From positions 1 through 25,771 of IMG/VR virus record IMGVR_UViG_3300027754_004706: DNA of 25,771 nucleotides; one strand, 5' to 3'. Positions 14,097 to 21,193 of this stretch are shown one piece after another (the stretch's first letter is position 1; every line of letters starts with the position of its first letter). The stretch is from a virus. The position numbers and the translations under genes are program-made. Under the pieces are notes generated by a model. It made no database searches. It had not been told where the DNA came from and was given only the letters and a program-made list of their open reading frames with translations.

Positions 14097-15359
14097 ATGT
14101 CAATAAATATAGTAGACCGAAGAAAAAACTCTAAAGGGAAGTCTTCAGAAAACAGACAGAGATTGCTTAAAAGAGTAGAGGATCAGATAAAGAAAGCATT
14201 ACCAGACATCGTCAAGAATACTAATGTAAAAGACCTTACTTCTTCTAATGGTAATATAAAAGTTCCTGTAAGAGGAATAGGTGAACCTCAGTTTCACTAT
14301 GATAAAGATAGTGGTGATAAGAAAAATGTACATCCAGGTAATAAAGAATATACCGAAGGTGATATAATAAAAAAACCACAAAGTGGAAAAGGTCAAGGTG
14401 GACAGAAAGGTTCGAAAGATGGTGATCCAACTGAGGATGAATTCACAGTTACAATAAGTAGAGAAGAATTCTTAGATTATTTCTTTGCTGATCTTGAACT
14501 ACCAGACATGGTTAAGAAACATCTTAATTCTATTGTAGACTTCAAACAAAGAAGAGCTGGATATTCTAACTATGGAAACCCAAGTAAACTTAATATAACA
14601 AGGTCTTACAAAAATTCTATGGCAAGAAGAATGGCGGTAGGTATGTTCTTTGATAAAAAGATTAAAGAAATTGAAGAAAAACTAAAAGACACTTCTCTAA
14701 AAACAAATGAAAGAGTTGATTTAGAAAAAGAGTTAGATAAACTTAAAAAGATGAAACTATCAGTTTCTTTCATGGAAGAAGTTGATTTACAATATAATAA
14801 CTTTGAAAAAGTTCCAGTTCCTGTTACATCAGCAGTTATGTTTTGTGTAATGGATGTTTCTGGATCGATGGGAGAGAACGAAAAAGATATTGCTAAAAGA
14901 TTTTTTATGCTTCTTTATATGTTCTTAACAAAACAATATGAAAGGATTGAAATGGTTTTCATAAGACATACTACGGTCGCAAAAGAGGTAAATGAAGAAG
15001 AGTTCTTCAACTCTAGAGAAAGTGGTGGTACGGTTGTTATTTCTGCATTGGAATTGATGAGTAAAATCATAAAAGAAAGATATTCTAAAGATTGGAACAT
15101 ATATGCTGCTCAAGCATCTGATGGTGATGTTTGGGATAGATCGGACGCGGTGGATTGTGCCAGAATATTGGATGCTGATATATTAAACTCTGTACAATAT
15201 ATGATTTATATAGAGATATGTAGAAGAAGTGAAGGTGACTTATGGCAAAGTTATAAAACAATTGCTGATAAAAGAAATAACTTTGAAATAGGGAAAATTG
15301 ATGAGGTTGCTGGAATCTGGAAAGTTTTCCAAGATTTCTTTAAAAAGAAGATGGCATAA
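14097..15359 (+). CDS. yeaH: YeaH/DUF444 family protein with VWA-type MIDAS motif
   Basis: This 420-aa protein matches YeaH/DUF444. The N-terminus has DRRKNSKGKSSENRQRLLKR, the conserved opening of the family. A Gly/Lys-rich low-complexity segment spans about 95-112, a helical middle part about 120-225, and a von Willebrand A domain carries the MIDAS motif DVSGS at 253-257. VWA proteins with AAA+ partners often work as adaptor and motor pairs (MoxR and CoxE-like systems), so this protein likely pairs with PrkA; that is inference from the family and gene order. It starts 95 bases after prkA, past a hairpin, and its TAA overlaps the spoVR start by one base (TAATG). Confidence 0.96.
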   Translation: MSINIVDRRKNSKGKSSENRQRLLKRVEDQIKKALPDIVKNTNVKDLTSSNGNIKVPVRGIGEPQFHYDKDSGDKKNVHPGNKEYTEGDIIKKPQSGKGQGGQKGSKDGDPTEDEFTVTISREEFLDYFFADLELPDMVKKHLNSIVDFKQRRAGYSNYGNPSKLNITRSYKNSMARRMAVGMFFDKKIKEIEEKLKDTSLKTNERVDLEKELDKLKKMKLSVSFMEEVDLQYNNFEKVPVPVTSAVMFCVMDVSGSMGENEKDIAKRFFMLLYMFLTKQYERIEMVFIRHTTVAKEVNEEEFFNSRESGGTVVISALELMSKIIKERYSKDWNIYAAQASDGDVWDRSDAVDCARILDADILNSVQYMIYIEICRRSEGDLWQSYKTIADKRNNFEIGKIDEVAGIWKVFQDFFKKKMA

Positions 15360-16849
15360 TGGATAAAGAAGATTTAAAAAAACTTTTTTCCCGATCAGAT
15401 TGGGATGAAGAAACAATAATAGAGGCAGATAAGGTAGTTTCTAGAATAGCTGAAGAGTATCTTGGTTTGGAAACCTATCCAAATCAATTTGAGATAATAT
15501 CATCCGAACAGATGTTAGATGCTTATTCTCTTATTGGACTTCCTATTTCATATAATCACTGGAAGTTTGGAAAAGACTTTGTTATGAACCAGAACAACTA
15601 CAAAAAAGGTAGAATGGGATTGGCTTATGAACTTGTTATAAATTCAAATCCTTGTATATCATATAACATGGAAGATAATACTACTTGTTTAATGGTACTT
15701 GTTTTGGCACATGCCGCATACGGCCACAACCATTTTTTCAAAAACAACTATCTATTCAAACAATGGACTCAGGCAGATGCAATAATAGACTATATGGTCT
15801 TTGCAAAGAACTTTGTGACTAAATGTGAAGAGAAATATGGTTTTGATGAAGTAGAGGCGGTATTGGATTCTTGTCATGCTCTTATGAACTATGGTGTAGA
15901 TAAATATCAAAAGCCAAGAAAGATATCACCAGATGAAGAAAGAGAAAGACTTAAAAAGAAATTAGAAGATGACCAGGTCTTTTTAGACGATATCTGGAGA
16001 ACTCTTCCTAAGGAAAAACAAGAAATTTCAAAAGAAAGAAGATTTCCTGAGCAACCGGAAGAAAATATTCTTTATTTCATAGAAAAGAACTCTCCTAAGT
16101 TAAAAGGTTGGCAAAGAGAGCTTGTTAGAATCGTAAGAAAGACTTCTCAATATTTCTACCCACAAGGACAATCTAAAGTTGCTAATGAGGGTTGTGCAAC
16201 ATTCACACATTATGAGATAATCAATAAGATGTATGAAGAAGGATATTTAGGTGATGACTTTATGTTAGAGTTCTTTCATCATCACTCAAATGTAATATTT
16301 CAACCAGGTTTTGATTCTCAACACTATTCAGGACTTAATCCTTATACATTAGGATTCAATATATTCACAGATTTGAAAAGAATGTCTTTAGATCCAACAG
16401 AAGAAGATAAAAAATGGTTTCCAGAAATAGCAGGAAAAGGAAATTGGGCAGAAACTTTTAGATATATCGTAGAGAATTTCAAAGACGAGACTTTCGTTCT
16501 TCAATACTTATCTCCAAAAGTGATAAGAGATATGAAGTTGTTCTCTATAATAGACGAACATGATGCTAGTTATTATGAGGTAAATGCTATACATGATGAA
16601 TATGGATATAAAAAGATAAGACAATCACTTTCTGAATCATATAATAGAAGTAGGTATGTTCCCGATATTCAAATATATAATGTTGATGTATATGGAGACA
16701 GAACGCTTACATTGGAACACACACCTGTAAATAACAGACTACTTGATTCAGGATCTATAAATAAAGTTTTACCACACGTAGAGTTTTTATGGGGATTCCC
16801 GATAAGAATGGTCGAAAATGACAAAGAGATAGGAAAAACAAAAAAATAA
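15359..16849 (+). CDS. spoVR: SpoVR/YcgB family protein
   Basis: The 496-aa length is typical of SpoVR (B. subtilis stage V sporulation protein R) and E. coli YcgB. Recognisable family stretches are the YPNQFEIISSEQMLDAY N-terminus, the PISYNHWKFGK segment, VLAHAAYGHNHFFKNNYLF, YFYPQGQSKVANEGCATF and NPYTLGFNIF. Several conserved His and Glu residues lie in these stretches. The biochemical function of the family is not settled; it affects spore cortex in Bacillus and is stress-linked elsewhere. It is coupled to yeaH by a one-base overlap. Nothing appears truncated, which argues that the phage keeps it functional. Confidence 0.97.
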   Translation: MDKEDLKKLFSRSDWDEETIIEADKVVSRIAEEYLGLETYPNQFEIISSEQMLDAYSLIGLPISYNHWKFGKDFVMNQNNYKKGRMGLAYELVINSNPCISYNMEDNTTCLMVLVLAHAAYGHNHFFKNNYLFKQWTQADAIIDYMVFAKNFVTKCEEKYGFDEVEAVLDSCHALMNYGVDKYQKPRKISPDEERERLKKKLEDDQVFLDDIWRTLPKEKQEISKERRFPEQPEENILYFIEKNSPKLKGWQRELVRIVRKTSQYFYPQGQSKVANEGCATFTHYEIINKMYEEGYLGDDFMLEFFHHHSNVIFQPGFDSQHYSGLNPYTLGFNIFTDLKRMSLDPTEEDKKWFPEIAGKGNWAETFRYIVENFKDETFVLQYLSPKVIRDMKLFSIIDEHDASYYEVNAIHDEYGYKKIRQSLSESYNRSRYVPDIQIYNVDVYGDRTLTLEHTPVNNRLLDSGSINKVLPHVEFLWGFPIRMVENDKEIGKTKK

Positions 16850-16858
16850 TTTTAAGCT

Positions 16859-17266
16859 ATGATAAGTTTAGTTATAGGAATAATATTAGTATCAATTGCA
16901 GGTGCTTCAAAAGCAATTATGGACAATCTTCAATTCCATTTCAATAGAAGTATATTCAAATTCGATCCAGTTAAGTACAATCAGAAATTTTGGGATCCAA
17001 CATTGTCTTGGGTAAACAAATATAAAGAAGGTAGTATGACCGAACCAAAGTTTTTGGGATCTACTACTTATTTTGTTTTTATGACAGATGCTTGGCATCT
17101 ATTCCAAATGATTATGCTTATATGTTTGTTTGTAGGAATCGCAATAACTGCCTTCTATAGTGGATCGTTTATCTTTATGATGTTAAAAGTTGCAGTACTA
17201 AGAGCTTTTTTTGGGCTTGTATTCACTTTATTCTTTAATAAATTTTTGAATATCAAACCCATTTAA
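16859..17266 (+). CDS. Small membrane protein (135 aa)
   Basis: Three likely membrane segments are visible: about 1-19 (MISLVIGIILVSIAGASKAI), about 82-101 (LFQMIMLICLFVGIAITAFY) and about 104-126 (SFIFMMLKVAVLRAFFGLVF). A soluble loop of some 60 residues rich in aromatic and Lys residues lies between the first two. No family is recognised. The gene starts nine bases after spoVR, so it may be the fourth member of that transcript. It could be a membrane partner of the PrkA module or an unrelated phage membrane protein; a holin is less likely because of the long loop, but is not excluded. Its TAA overlaps the convergent stop at 17263. Confidence 0.7.
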   Translation: MISLVIGIILVSIAGASKAIMDNLQFHFNRSIFKFDPVKYNQKFWDPTLSWVNKYKEGSMTEPKFLGSTTYFVFMTDAWHLFQMIMLICLFVGIAITAFYSGSFIFMMLKVAVLRAFFGLVFTLFFNKFLNIKPI

Positions 17267-17496
17267 TCATTCTTAGTAACATTTCTAAACATTAGATAAT
17301 GTACTAATAGTGCTATAAAACTTCCTGCCGCTGCGAATCCACCTAAGAATATAAATGGTTCATCACCTGGTATACACTCTCTGATTATTCCTGGTAAAGA
17401 AACCCAAAATGCGATGTTTATAATACCTGAAAATAAAAAACCTGCTAAATATATCAAGTTTTCCTTTCTTTTATTTACTTTAAACCTATCTTCCAT
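17263..17496 (-). CDS. Small membrane protein (77 aa)
   Basis: After a basic start (MEDRFKVNKRKEN) come two likely membrane helices: about 14-33 (LIYLAGFLFSGIINIAFWVS) and about 47-69 (PFIFLGGFAAAGSFIALLVH), with an acidic-proline loop between. I place the start at 17496, not at the longer in-frame ATG at 17625, because the longer version would overlap the divergent gene at 17552 and its promoter. The start is also preceded by the same AAAATAAAAGTTATG context as that neighbour. Two helices, small size and a charged N-terminus are compatible with a holin-like protein, but no family is recognised. Confidence 0.65.
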   Translation of the reverse strand: MEDRFKVNKRKENLIYLAGFLFSGIINIAFWVSLPGIIRECIPGDEPFIFLGGFAAAGSFIALLVHYLMFRNVTKND

Positions 17497-17528
17497 AACT
17501 TTTATTTTTCTTTTATATATAAAATACA

Positions 17529-17536
17529 TATATTTG
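17529..17536 (+). promoter_or_regulatory. Bacteroidota-type -7 promoter box (TATATTTG)
   Basis: TATATTTG fits TAnnTTTG and lies 15 bases before the ATG at 17552, followed by an A-rich leader. Confidence 0.6.
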
Positions 17537-17551
17537 TAAAAAATAAAAGTT

Positions 17552-17881
17552 ATGAGCAGGACTATAAAGACGAACTCCGGATCGGAATTCATAACCAACA
17601 TAAGTACAGAGCAGTTCATCGGCATTCTATGTAAAGAAGTTGGTGCGAAGCATGATAGTGACTTCGTGGGTTCTACTATGGCGTACGATATGACTGAAGA
17701 TGAAGCGAACGACGCTGCTTATAAAATAACGACGTTCCTTTCAAGAGAAAGATACTTCAGGTTCTTTGAAAAAATAAAACCGCTTTTCTTTGACGAAGAC
17801 GCATCAATATATACCTTTGTGGAAAGTGTAGAGGGTATAATAGATAATTTAAAAAAATCAAAAGGATACGAATGCTTATGA
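17552..17881 (+). CDS. Hypothetical protein (109 aa)
   Basis: I do not recognise this protein. It appears soluble and mostly helical, with an acidic middle (MAYDMTEDEANDAAYKITTF) and an aromatic segment (RERYFRFFEKIKPLFFDEDA). Its DNA looks a little richer in G and C than its neighbours, which may reflect a separate origin; I have not computed this. It has its own TAnnTTTG promoter, and its end overlaps the convergent RHH gene by six bases. The placement beside a homing endonuclease cassette is typical of small early phage genes. Confidence 0.65.
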   Translation: MSRTIKTNSGSEFITNISTEQFIGILCKEVGAKHDSDFVGSTMAYDMTEDEANDAAYKITTFLSRERYFRFFEKIKPLFFDEDASIYTFVESVEGIIDNLKKSKGYECL

Positions 17882-18019
17882 ATTCTTTTCAATATATTGA
17901 ATCATAAATTTCTCAATTAAATTTGACATATTTATTGATTTGTCATTGCATATTTTTTTAAATTTATCGGATACTTTAATATCAATTGAAAAATTTTGTC
18001 TTTTTTTATATTTGATCAT
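17876..18019 (-). CDS. Ribbon-helix-helix (Arc/CopG-like) small DNA-binding protein (47 aa)
   Basis: The 47-residue product has a basic start (MIKYKKRQ), a beta strand (NFSIDIKV), a helix (SDKFKKICNDK), then the typical second helix after a turn (SINMSNLIEKFMIQYIEK): the Arc/MetJ/CopG fold. RHH proteins act as dimers that insert the strand in the DNA major groove, often as repressors. Its start overlaps the last codons of the upstream GIY-YIG gene by 14 bases on the same strand, so the two are co-transcribed and probably translationally coupled. Its end overlaps the convergent gene at 17552-17881. It may repress the endonuclease or help it bind DNA; neither is shown. Confidence 0.75.
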   Translation of the reverse strand: MIKYKKRQNFSIDIKVSDKFKKICNDKSINMSNLIEKFMIQYIEKNS

Positions 18020-18821
18020 TTTTATTTATTTTATTTTTTTGCCAGTAATTTTTACCAGGTCTTTCTATATTATATTTCTCTAAACAATATTGAATCTTTC
18101 TAATAGATATTCCTAATTTTTTTGATATATCCGGTATTGGTTGTTCCCATAACAATGGTTTAATATCCTCTAATAAAGAGGATAAGTCTTTTAAATAACC
18201 ATCAACTCTTTTCTTTTTATTTGGAATAAATGTATTGTTATAAAATGACTCCAAGTCCGAATTTAGATATTCTTCTCTTTTTGATTCGAAATTTACATAT
18301 GAATTTTGTCCAAACAAATATAAAGATACTTTATCATACATTTCTGCTGCCTCTATCTCACTGGATGTATATTTGTCTTTTTTAATAAAACTGTTTTGTA
18401 TTCTACAAACCCATGATTTTTTAGATTCTTTCCAGGAAACACCTTTATATATGCTATGTATTTTATTAAGTGGCTTATAATCTTTTCCCAATCTAAAGGT
18501 TGATAAATGTTTTTTCAAATCATCACTTACAAATTTATTATCACCACAACCTCTTATATTATAACCATTTGGTTTATATGTATTATACATATTTGCATAA
18601 TATGTTTCTAACCTATTTAATTCTTCTATGGATTCCACATTTTCTTTTAATATTTCAACAATAAAATTATCTAAACCATTTTTTAAGTATGAGTTTTTAA
18701 GTATTTCATTATGTGTATAGAGCCACCATTTACCACCTTTGTATCTTTCATTAAAACTATTTACTGACTGTCCAATATAAGACTTATTATTTTTTATATT
18801 TAAAATTCTATAAATAATCAT
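18006..18821 (-). CDS. GIY-YIG homing endonuclease with AP2 domain and C-terminal HTH
   Basis: From the chosen start the protein is 271 aa. The GIY-YIG domain occupies about 1-95 (IYRILN at 3-8, KSYIGQS at 13-19, R26, E72, and GYNIR at 86-90). An AP2-like DNA-binding domain follows at about 123-179 (YKGVSWKESKKSWVCRI, then SEIEAAEMYDKVSLYLFG and YVNF). A C-terminal HTH lies at about 225-252 (PIPDISKKLGISIRKIQYCL). This is a multi-domain homing endonuclease layout. A longer in-frame start at 19013 would run into the divergent uvsE gene and its promoter, so I use 18821. It is free-standing between small genes and uvsE, and is followed by an overlapping RHH gene. Confidence 0.9.
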   Translation of the reverse strand: MIIYRILNIKNNKSYIGQSVNSFNERYKGGKWWLYTHNEILKNSYLKNGLDNFIVEILKENVESIEELNRLETYYANMYNTYKPNGYNIRGCGDNKFVSDDLKKHLSTFRLGKDYKPLNKIHSIYKGVSWKESKKSWVCRIQNSFIKKDKYTSSEIEAAEMYDKVSLYLFGQNSYVNFESKREEYLNSDLESFYNNTFIPNKKKRVDGYLKDLSSLLEDIKPLLWEQPIPDISKKLGISIRKIQYCLEKYNIERPGKNYWQKNKINKNDQI

Positions 18822-18862
18822 ATAATTTTTATAATTTATAGTATATATAAAAAATGTGTGTG

Positions 18863-18870
18863 TATCTTTG
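18863..18870 (+). promoter_or_regulatory. Bacteroidota-type -7 promoter box (TATCTTTG) for the UV endonuclease gene
   Basis: TATCTTTG followed by TGTATA lies 23 bases before the ATG at 18894, in the divergent gap to the homing endonuclease. Confidence 0.75.
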
Positions 18871-18893
18871 TGTATAAATAATAATTTAAAAAA

Positions 18894-19817
18894 ATGAATA
18901 GAGTAGGATATTGTTGTATAAACATCTCGATAAATGACGGTAAGAAAAAGAAAGATTTCATTACCGTAAATAGAGGAATGGTCAAAAAAACTTTTGAGAG
19001 TAAAGGCCTTCAATATGTTACCGAGTTGGCTCTCTTAAATATAGATGATATGTTTAAGATAATAAAATGGAATAAAGAAAATGATATATTCGTATATCGA
19101 ATGTCTAGTGATATTCTTCCATGTATTGGCTTCTATAAATTAGAGGATCTACCAAAGTTTGATTTGATTTCAAAAAAATTAAAAGAGATTGGTGACTATG
19201 CTAAAAGTGTTGATATGAGATTATCATTCCATCCTACACATTTTTGCATACCCGCCAGCGAAAATCCAGTTGTTGTTGAAAATGCAATTGATGAACTAGA
19301 TAAACATGCACAAATAATGGATTTGATGGGCTTGGACCAAACACATTATTATCCAATAAATATACATGTAAACACAACAAAACCGACCAGAGAAGAAGCC
19401 GCAAAAAGATTCTGTGAGCAGTTTTGGAATTTAAGCGAGTCTTGTAGAAAGAGATTAGTAGTTGAAAATGATGATGGACCAAATCAATATTCTACAAAAA
19501 TGTTATATGATTTGATACATAAAGAAATTGGAATACCAATAACTCACGATTTTCATCATCACAATTATGGTCCCAAAGATATTTCACAAGAAGAAGCACT
19601 TAGATTGGCACACTCTACTTGGAACGTAAAGCCATTGACACACATTAGTTCACCAAAGACATTAGAAGATGCGACAGGAAGAGCAACTGCACATGCAGAC
19701 TACATTTATGAAGAGATTCAAACGTATGGTCTCAAATTCGATACAGAGATTGAAGCAAAAGCTAAAGACCTTGCCGTCATTAAGTATAGAAGCCAATTTA
19801 AAGTACTCAAAAGCTAA
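18894..19817 (+). CDS. uvsE: UV damage endonuclease (UvdE/UvsE family)
   Basis: This 307-aa TIM-barrel protein starts RVGYCCIN, the family opening, and carries RLSFHPTHFC (about 109-118), the strand with the HVNTTKPTR segment, VVENDD (metal-binding Glu/Asp, about 198-203) and THDFHHHNY (about 225-233). These match the metal-ligand positions of UvdE. The enzyme cuts 5' of UV photoproducts and some other lesions to start excision repair. T4 uses the unrelated DenV, so this would be a different solution to the same need. It has its own TATCTTTG promoter and lies next to a homing endonuclease that may have spread into this spot. Length is normal for the family. Confidence 0.95.
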   Translation: MNRVGYCCINISINDGKKKKDFITVNRGMVKKTFESKGLQYVTELALLNIDDMFKIIKWNKENDIFVYRMSSDILPCIGFYKLEDLPKFDLISKKLKEIGDYAKSVDMRLSFHPTHFCIPASENPVVVENAIDELDKHAQIMDLMGLDQTHYYPINIHVNTTKPTREEAAKRFCEQFWNLSESCRKRLVVENDDGPNQYSTKMLYDLIHKEIGIPITHDFHHHNYGPKDISQEEALRLAHSTWNVKPLTHISSPKTLEDATGRATAHADYIYEEIQTYGLKFDTEIEAKAKDLAVIKYRSQFKVLKS

Positions 19818-19834
19818 TTTTAAAGTAGTTCGTT

Positions 19835-19846
19835 TTAATATATAAT
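19835..19846 (+). promoter_or_regulatory. TTAATATATA-type start-proximal element
   Basis: TTAATATATAAT lies two bases before the ATG at 19849, identical in sequence and spacing to the element before the HExxH gene at 2312. It may give the secreted nuclease a timing different from uvsE. Confidence 0.4.
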
Positions 19847-19848
19847 CT

Positions 19849-20487
19849 ATGAAAAAAATGATTATATTATTAGTGGCGATTCTTATATCTATGTCTGCCA
19901 TGTCACAACTTGTGGCTACTAAAAACAAATTGATATTGAATCATGGTGATATGATTCTATATCTTAGTAACGATACTCTTCCAATGGTATCTAGACACTC
20001 AATCAACTATTCCAAATTCAAACTTGACAGTGATAGAGATAACAAATGGTTTCAAGATAAATACAAAAAGATGAATAAAAATGTCTATAAAAAATCAGGA
20101 TATGATTTAGGACATCTTACACCATCACATATAACATCTTATGATGATACGCTTAACCATAAATCATTCAGCCTTTATAATCAAGCACCTCAACTTTCCA
20201 AATTCAATAAAGGAAATTGGAACAAACTTGAACAATCTGTAGAAGATTCGATAAACAAATATAAATATAATGTGACTATAATAACAGGCGTCATATACGA
20301 TTCTACTTGTAAATTTCTTCCAGGCTCAAAAATAAAAATACCTACACATTATTTCAAAATAGCTTATATAGGAAAGAAAACCTATTGTTGGATTGGATCT
20401 AACACTACTTGTGAGGTTAAACCGATAAAACTGATAGAGCTTAATGCCATATTTGAAAAGAATAAAATGGGACTTACTATAAAATAA
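19849..20487 (+). CDS. Secreted DNA/RNA non-specific endonuclease (NUC1-type, variant DLGH motif)
   Basis: A clear signal peptide opens the protein (KKMIILLVAILISMSAMSQ), with cleavage likely after AMSQ at 20. The mature part matches the NUC1/Serratia nuclease family: DLGHL at 86-90 with the general-base H89, NQAPQ at 111-115 with the Mg-binding Asn, and FNKGNWNKLE (119-128). The usual DRGH reads DLGH, so the Arg is replaced by Leu; this may lower or change activity. The family cuts DNA and RNA without sequence preference. Export suggests action in the periplasm or outside the cell, for instance on extracellular DNA or on DNA of rival phages. A TTAATATATA element precedes it and a terminator follows. 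Confidence 0.9.
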   Translation: MKKMIILLVAILISMSAMSQLVATKNKLILNHGDMILYLSNDTLPMVSRHSINYSKFKLDSDRDNKWFQDKYKKMNKNVYKKSGYDLGHLTPSHITSYDDTLNHKSFSLYNQAPQLSKFNKGNWNKLEQSVEDSINKYKYNVTIITGVIYDSTCKFLPGSKIKIPTHYFKIAYIGKKTYCWIGSNTTCEVKPIKLIELNAIFEKNKMGLTIK

Positions 20488-20512
20488 AAAAGAGAGCATT
20501 AGCTCTCTTTTT
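20487..20512. terminator. Bidirectional Rho-independent terminator
   Basis: AAAAAGAGAGC - ATTA - GCTCTCTTTTT is an 11-bp stem with a 4-base loop and A/T runs on both sides. It follows the nuclease gene directly, and its loop holds the stop codon of the convergent thioesterase gene. Confidence 0.88.
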
Positions 20513-20954
20513 CTTTTCTTATACTTAGTTCAGGATATTTATTCCTTACGTTGTCACTTATTTTGATTGCTTCATCATATTCGTTTATTCTCACGAATAC
20601 GGTCTCGCATTTTAATGCAATACTTTCTTTTTCGGTATCAACCGAGTGTGTTCTTATTTCTGCAGTTAGAGTTATTGATGTATTACCAATCTTTTTAATA
20701 CCTACATACGTCTTATAGATTTGATTTGCAGAGATTGCTTTAACAAACTCTACGTTCATTGTTTTGGTTACGATCCAGGGTGTATCACAAACCTCTGCTG
20801 CAAATACCGCACATACAGAGTCGAGCTCGGCCATTTGATCTGCACCAAACATACGGTTATGCACACCAATATCTTTTAATTTACAGAATTGGCTATTTCT
20901 ACATATCATTTCGCCTTTTCTTAATAACTCTACGTTGAACTCTCTTTGTGTCAT
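20499..20954 (-). CDS. Hotdog-fold acyl-CoA thioesterase-like protein
   Basis: The 151-aa protein resembles YciA-type acyl-CoA thioesterases. It has an HNRMFGADQMAELDSVCAVF helix with the catalytic-type Asp (family form NxxGxxFGGxxMxxxD), a TKTMNVEFVKAI strand (family VxFxxPv), and IKKIGNTSITLTAEIRTHSV. Single-domain members work as hotdog dimers or larger assemblies and hydrolyse acyl-CoA. The usual double Gly is reduced to FGAD here, so substrate or activity may differ. It is the last gene of a long minus-strand cluster, overlapping the previous gene by four bases (ATGA), and its final codons form the terminator stem. A lipid or acyl-carrier role in a phage is unusual and unproven. Confidence 0.75.
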   Translation of the reverse strand: MTQREFNVELLRKGEMICRNSQFCKLKDIGVHNRMFGADQMAELDSVCAVFAAEVCDTPWIVTKTMNVEFVKAISANQIYKTYVGIKKIGNTSITLTAEIRTHSVDTEKESIALKCETVFVRINEYDEAIKISDNVRNKYPELSIRKEKES

Positions 20955-21193
20955 ATTCCTAAATCGTTTAGTTTGTCTTCTCTTATTTCAATTTTCAATT
21001 CGTCAATCATCTTCACCACACCAGGTCCAAAGTCTTTCAAATCGGTCATACTCAATCTATAGCTGTATTTCTTACCTGTTGTTTTGTGTATGAATTCGTA
21101 TACCGGTGCCATAGTCATATGGTCGATAATCATCTCACTATGATAGTAATGGCCCAATCTTTCTAACTCAAATGCCAAGTCTTTCATTCCCAA
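20951..21193 (-). CDS. Hypothetical protein (80 aa)
   Basis: I do not recognise this protein. It appears to be a compact soluble alpha/beta protein (KDLAFELERLGHYYHSEM, then YEFIHKTTGKKYSYRLSM). It starts inside the end of the dCMP deaminase gene (10-base overlap) and ends in an ATGA overlap with the thioesterase gene, so it is translated as part of this operon. An alternative Met two codons later (MKDLAF) is possible. Function unknown. Confidence 0.65.
   Translation of the reverse strand: MGMKDLAFELERLGHYYHSEMIIDHMTMAPVYEFIHKTTGKKYSYRLSMTDLKDFGPGVVKMIDELKIEIREDKLNDLGI

Noticed and set aside
14072-14134. 20-codon frame overlapping the yeaH start
   Set aside because: Short, out of frame with yeaH and without a distinct start signal; likely chance.
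17497-17625. 43-residue extension of the 77-aa membrane protein
   Set aside because: It would overlap the divergent gene at 17552 and its promoter; the internal start has the same A-rich context as its neighbour.
18822-19013. 64-residue N-terminal extension of the GIY-YIG/AP2 protein
   Set aside because: It would overlap the divergent uvsE gene and its TATCTTTG promoter, and the extension has no domain; the GIY-YIG domain starts right at the internal Met.
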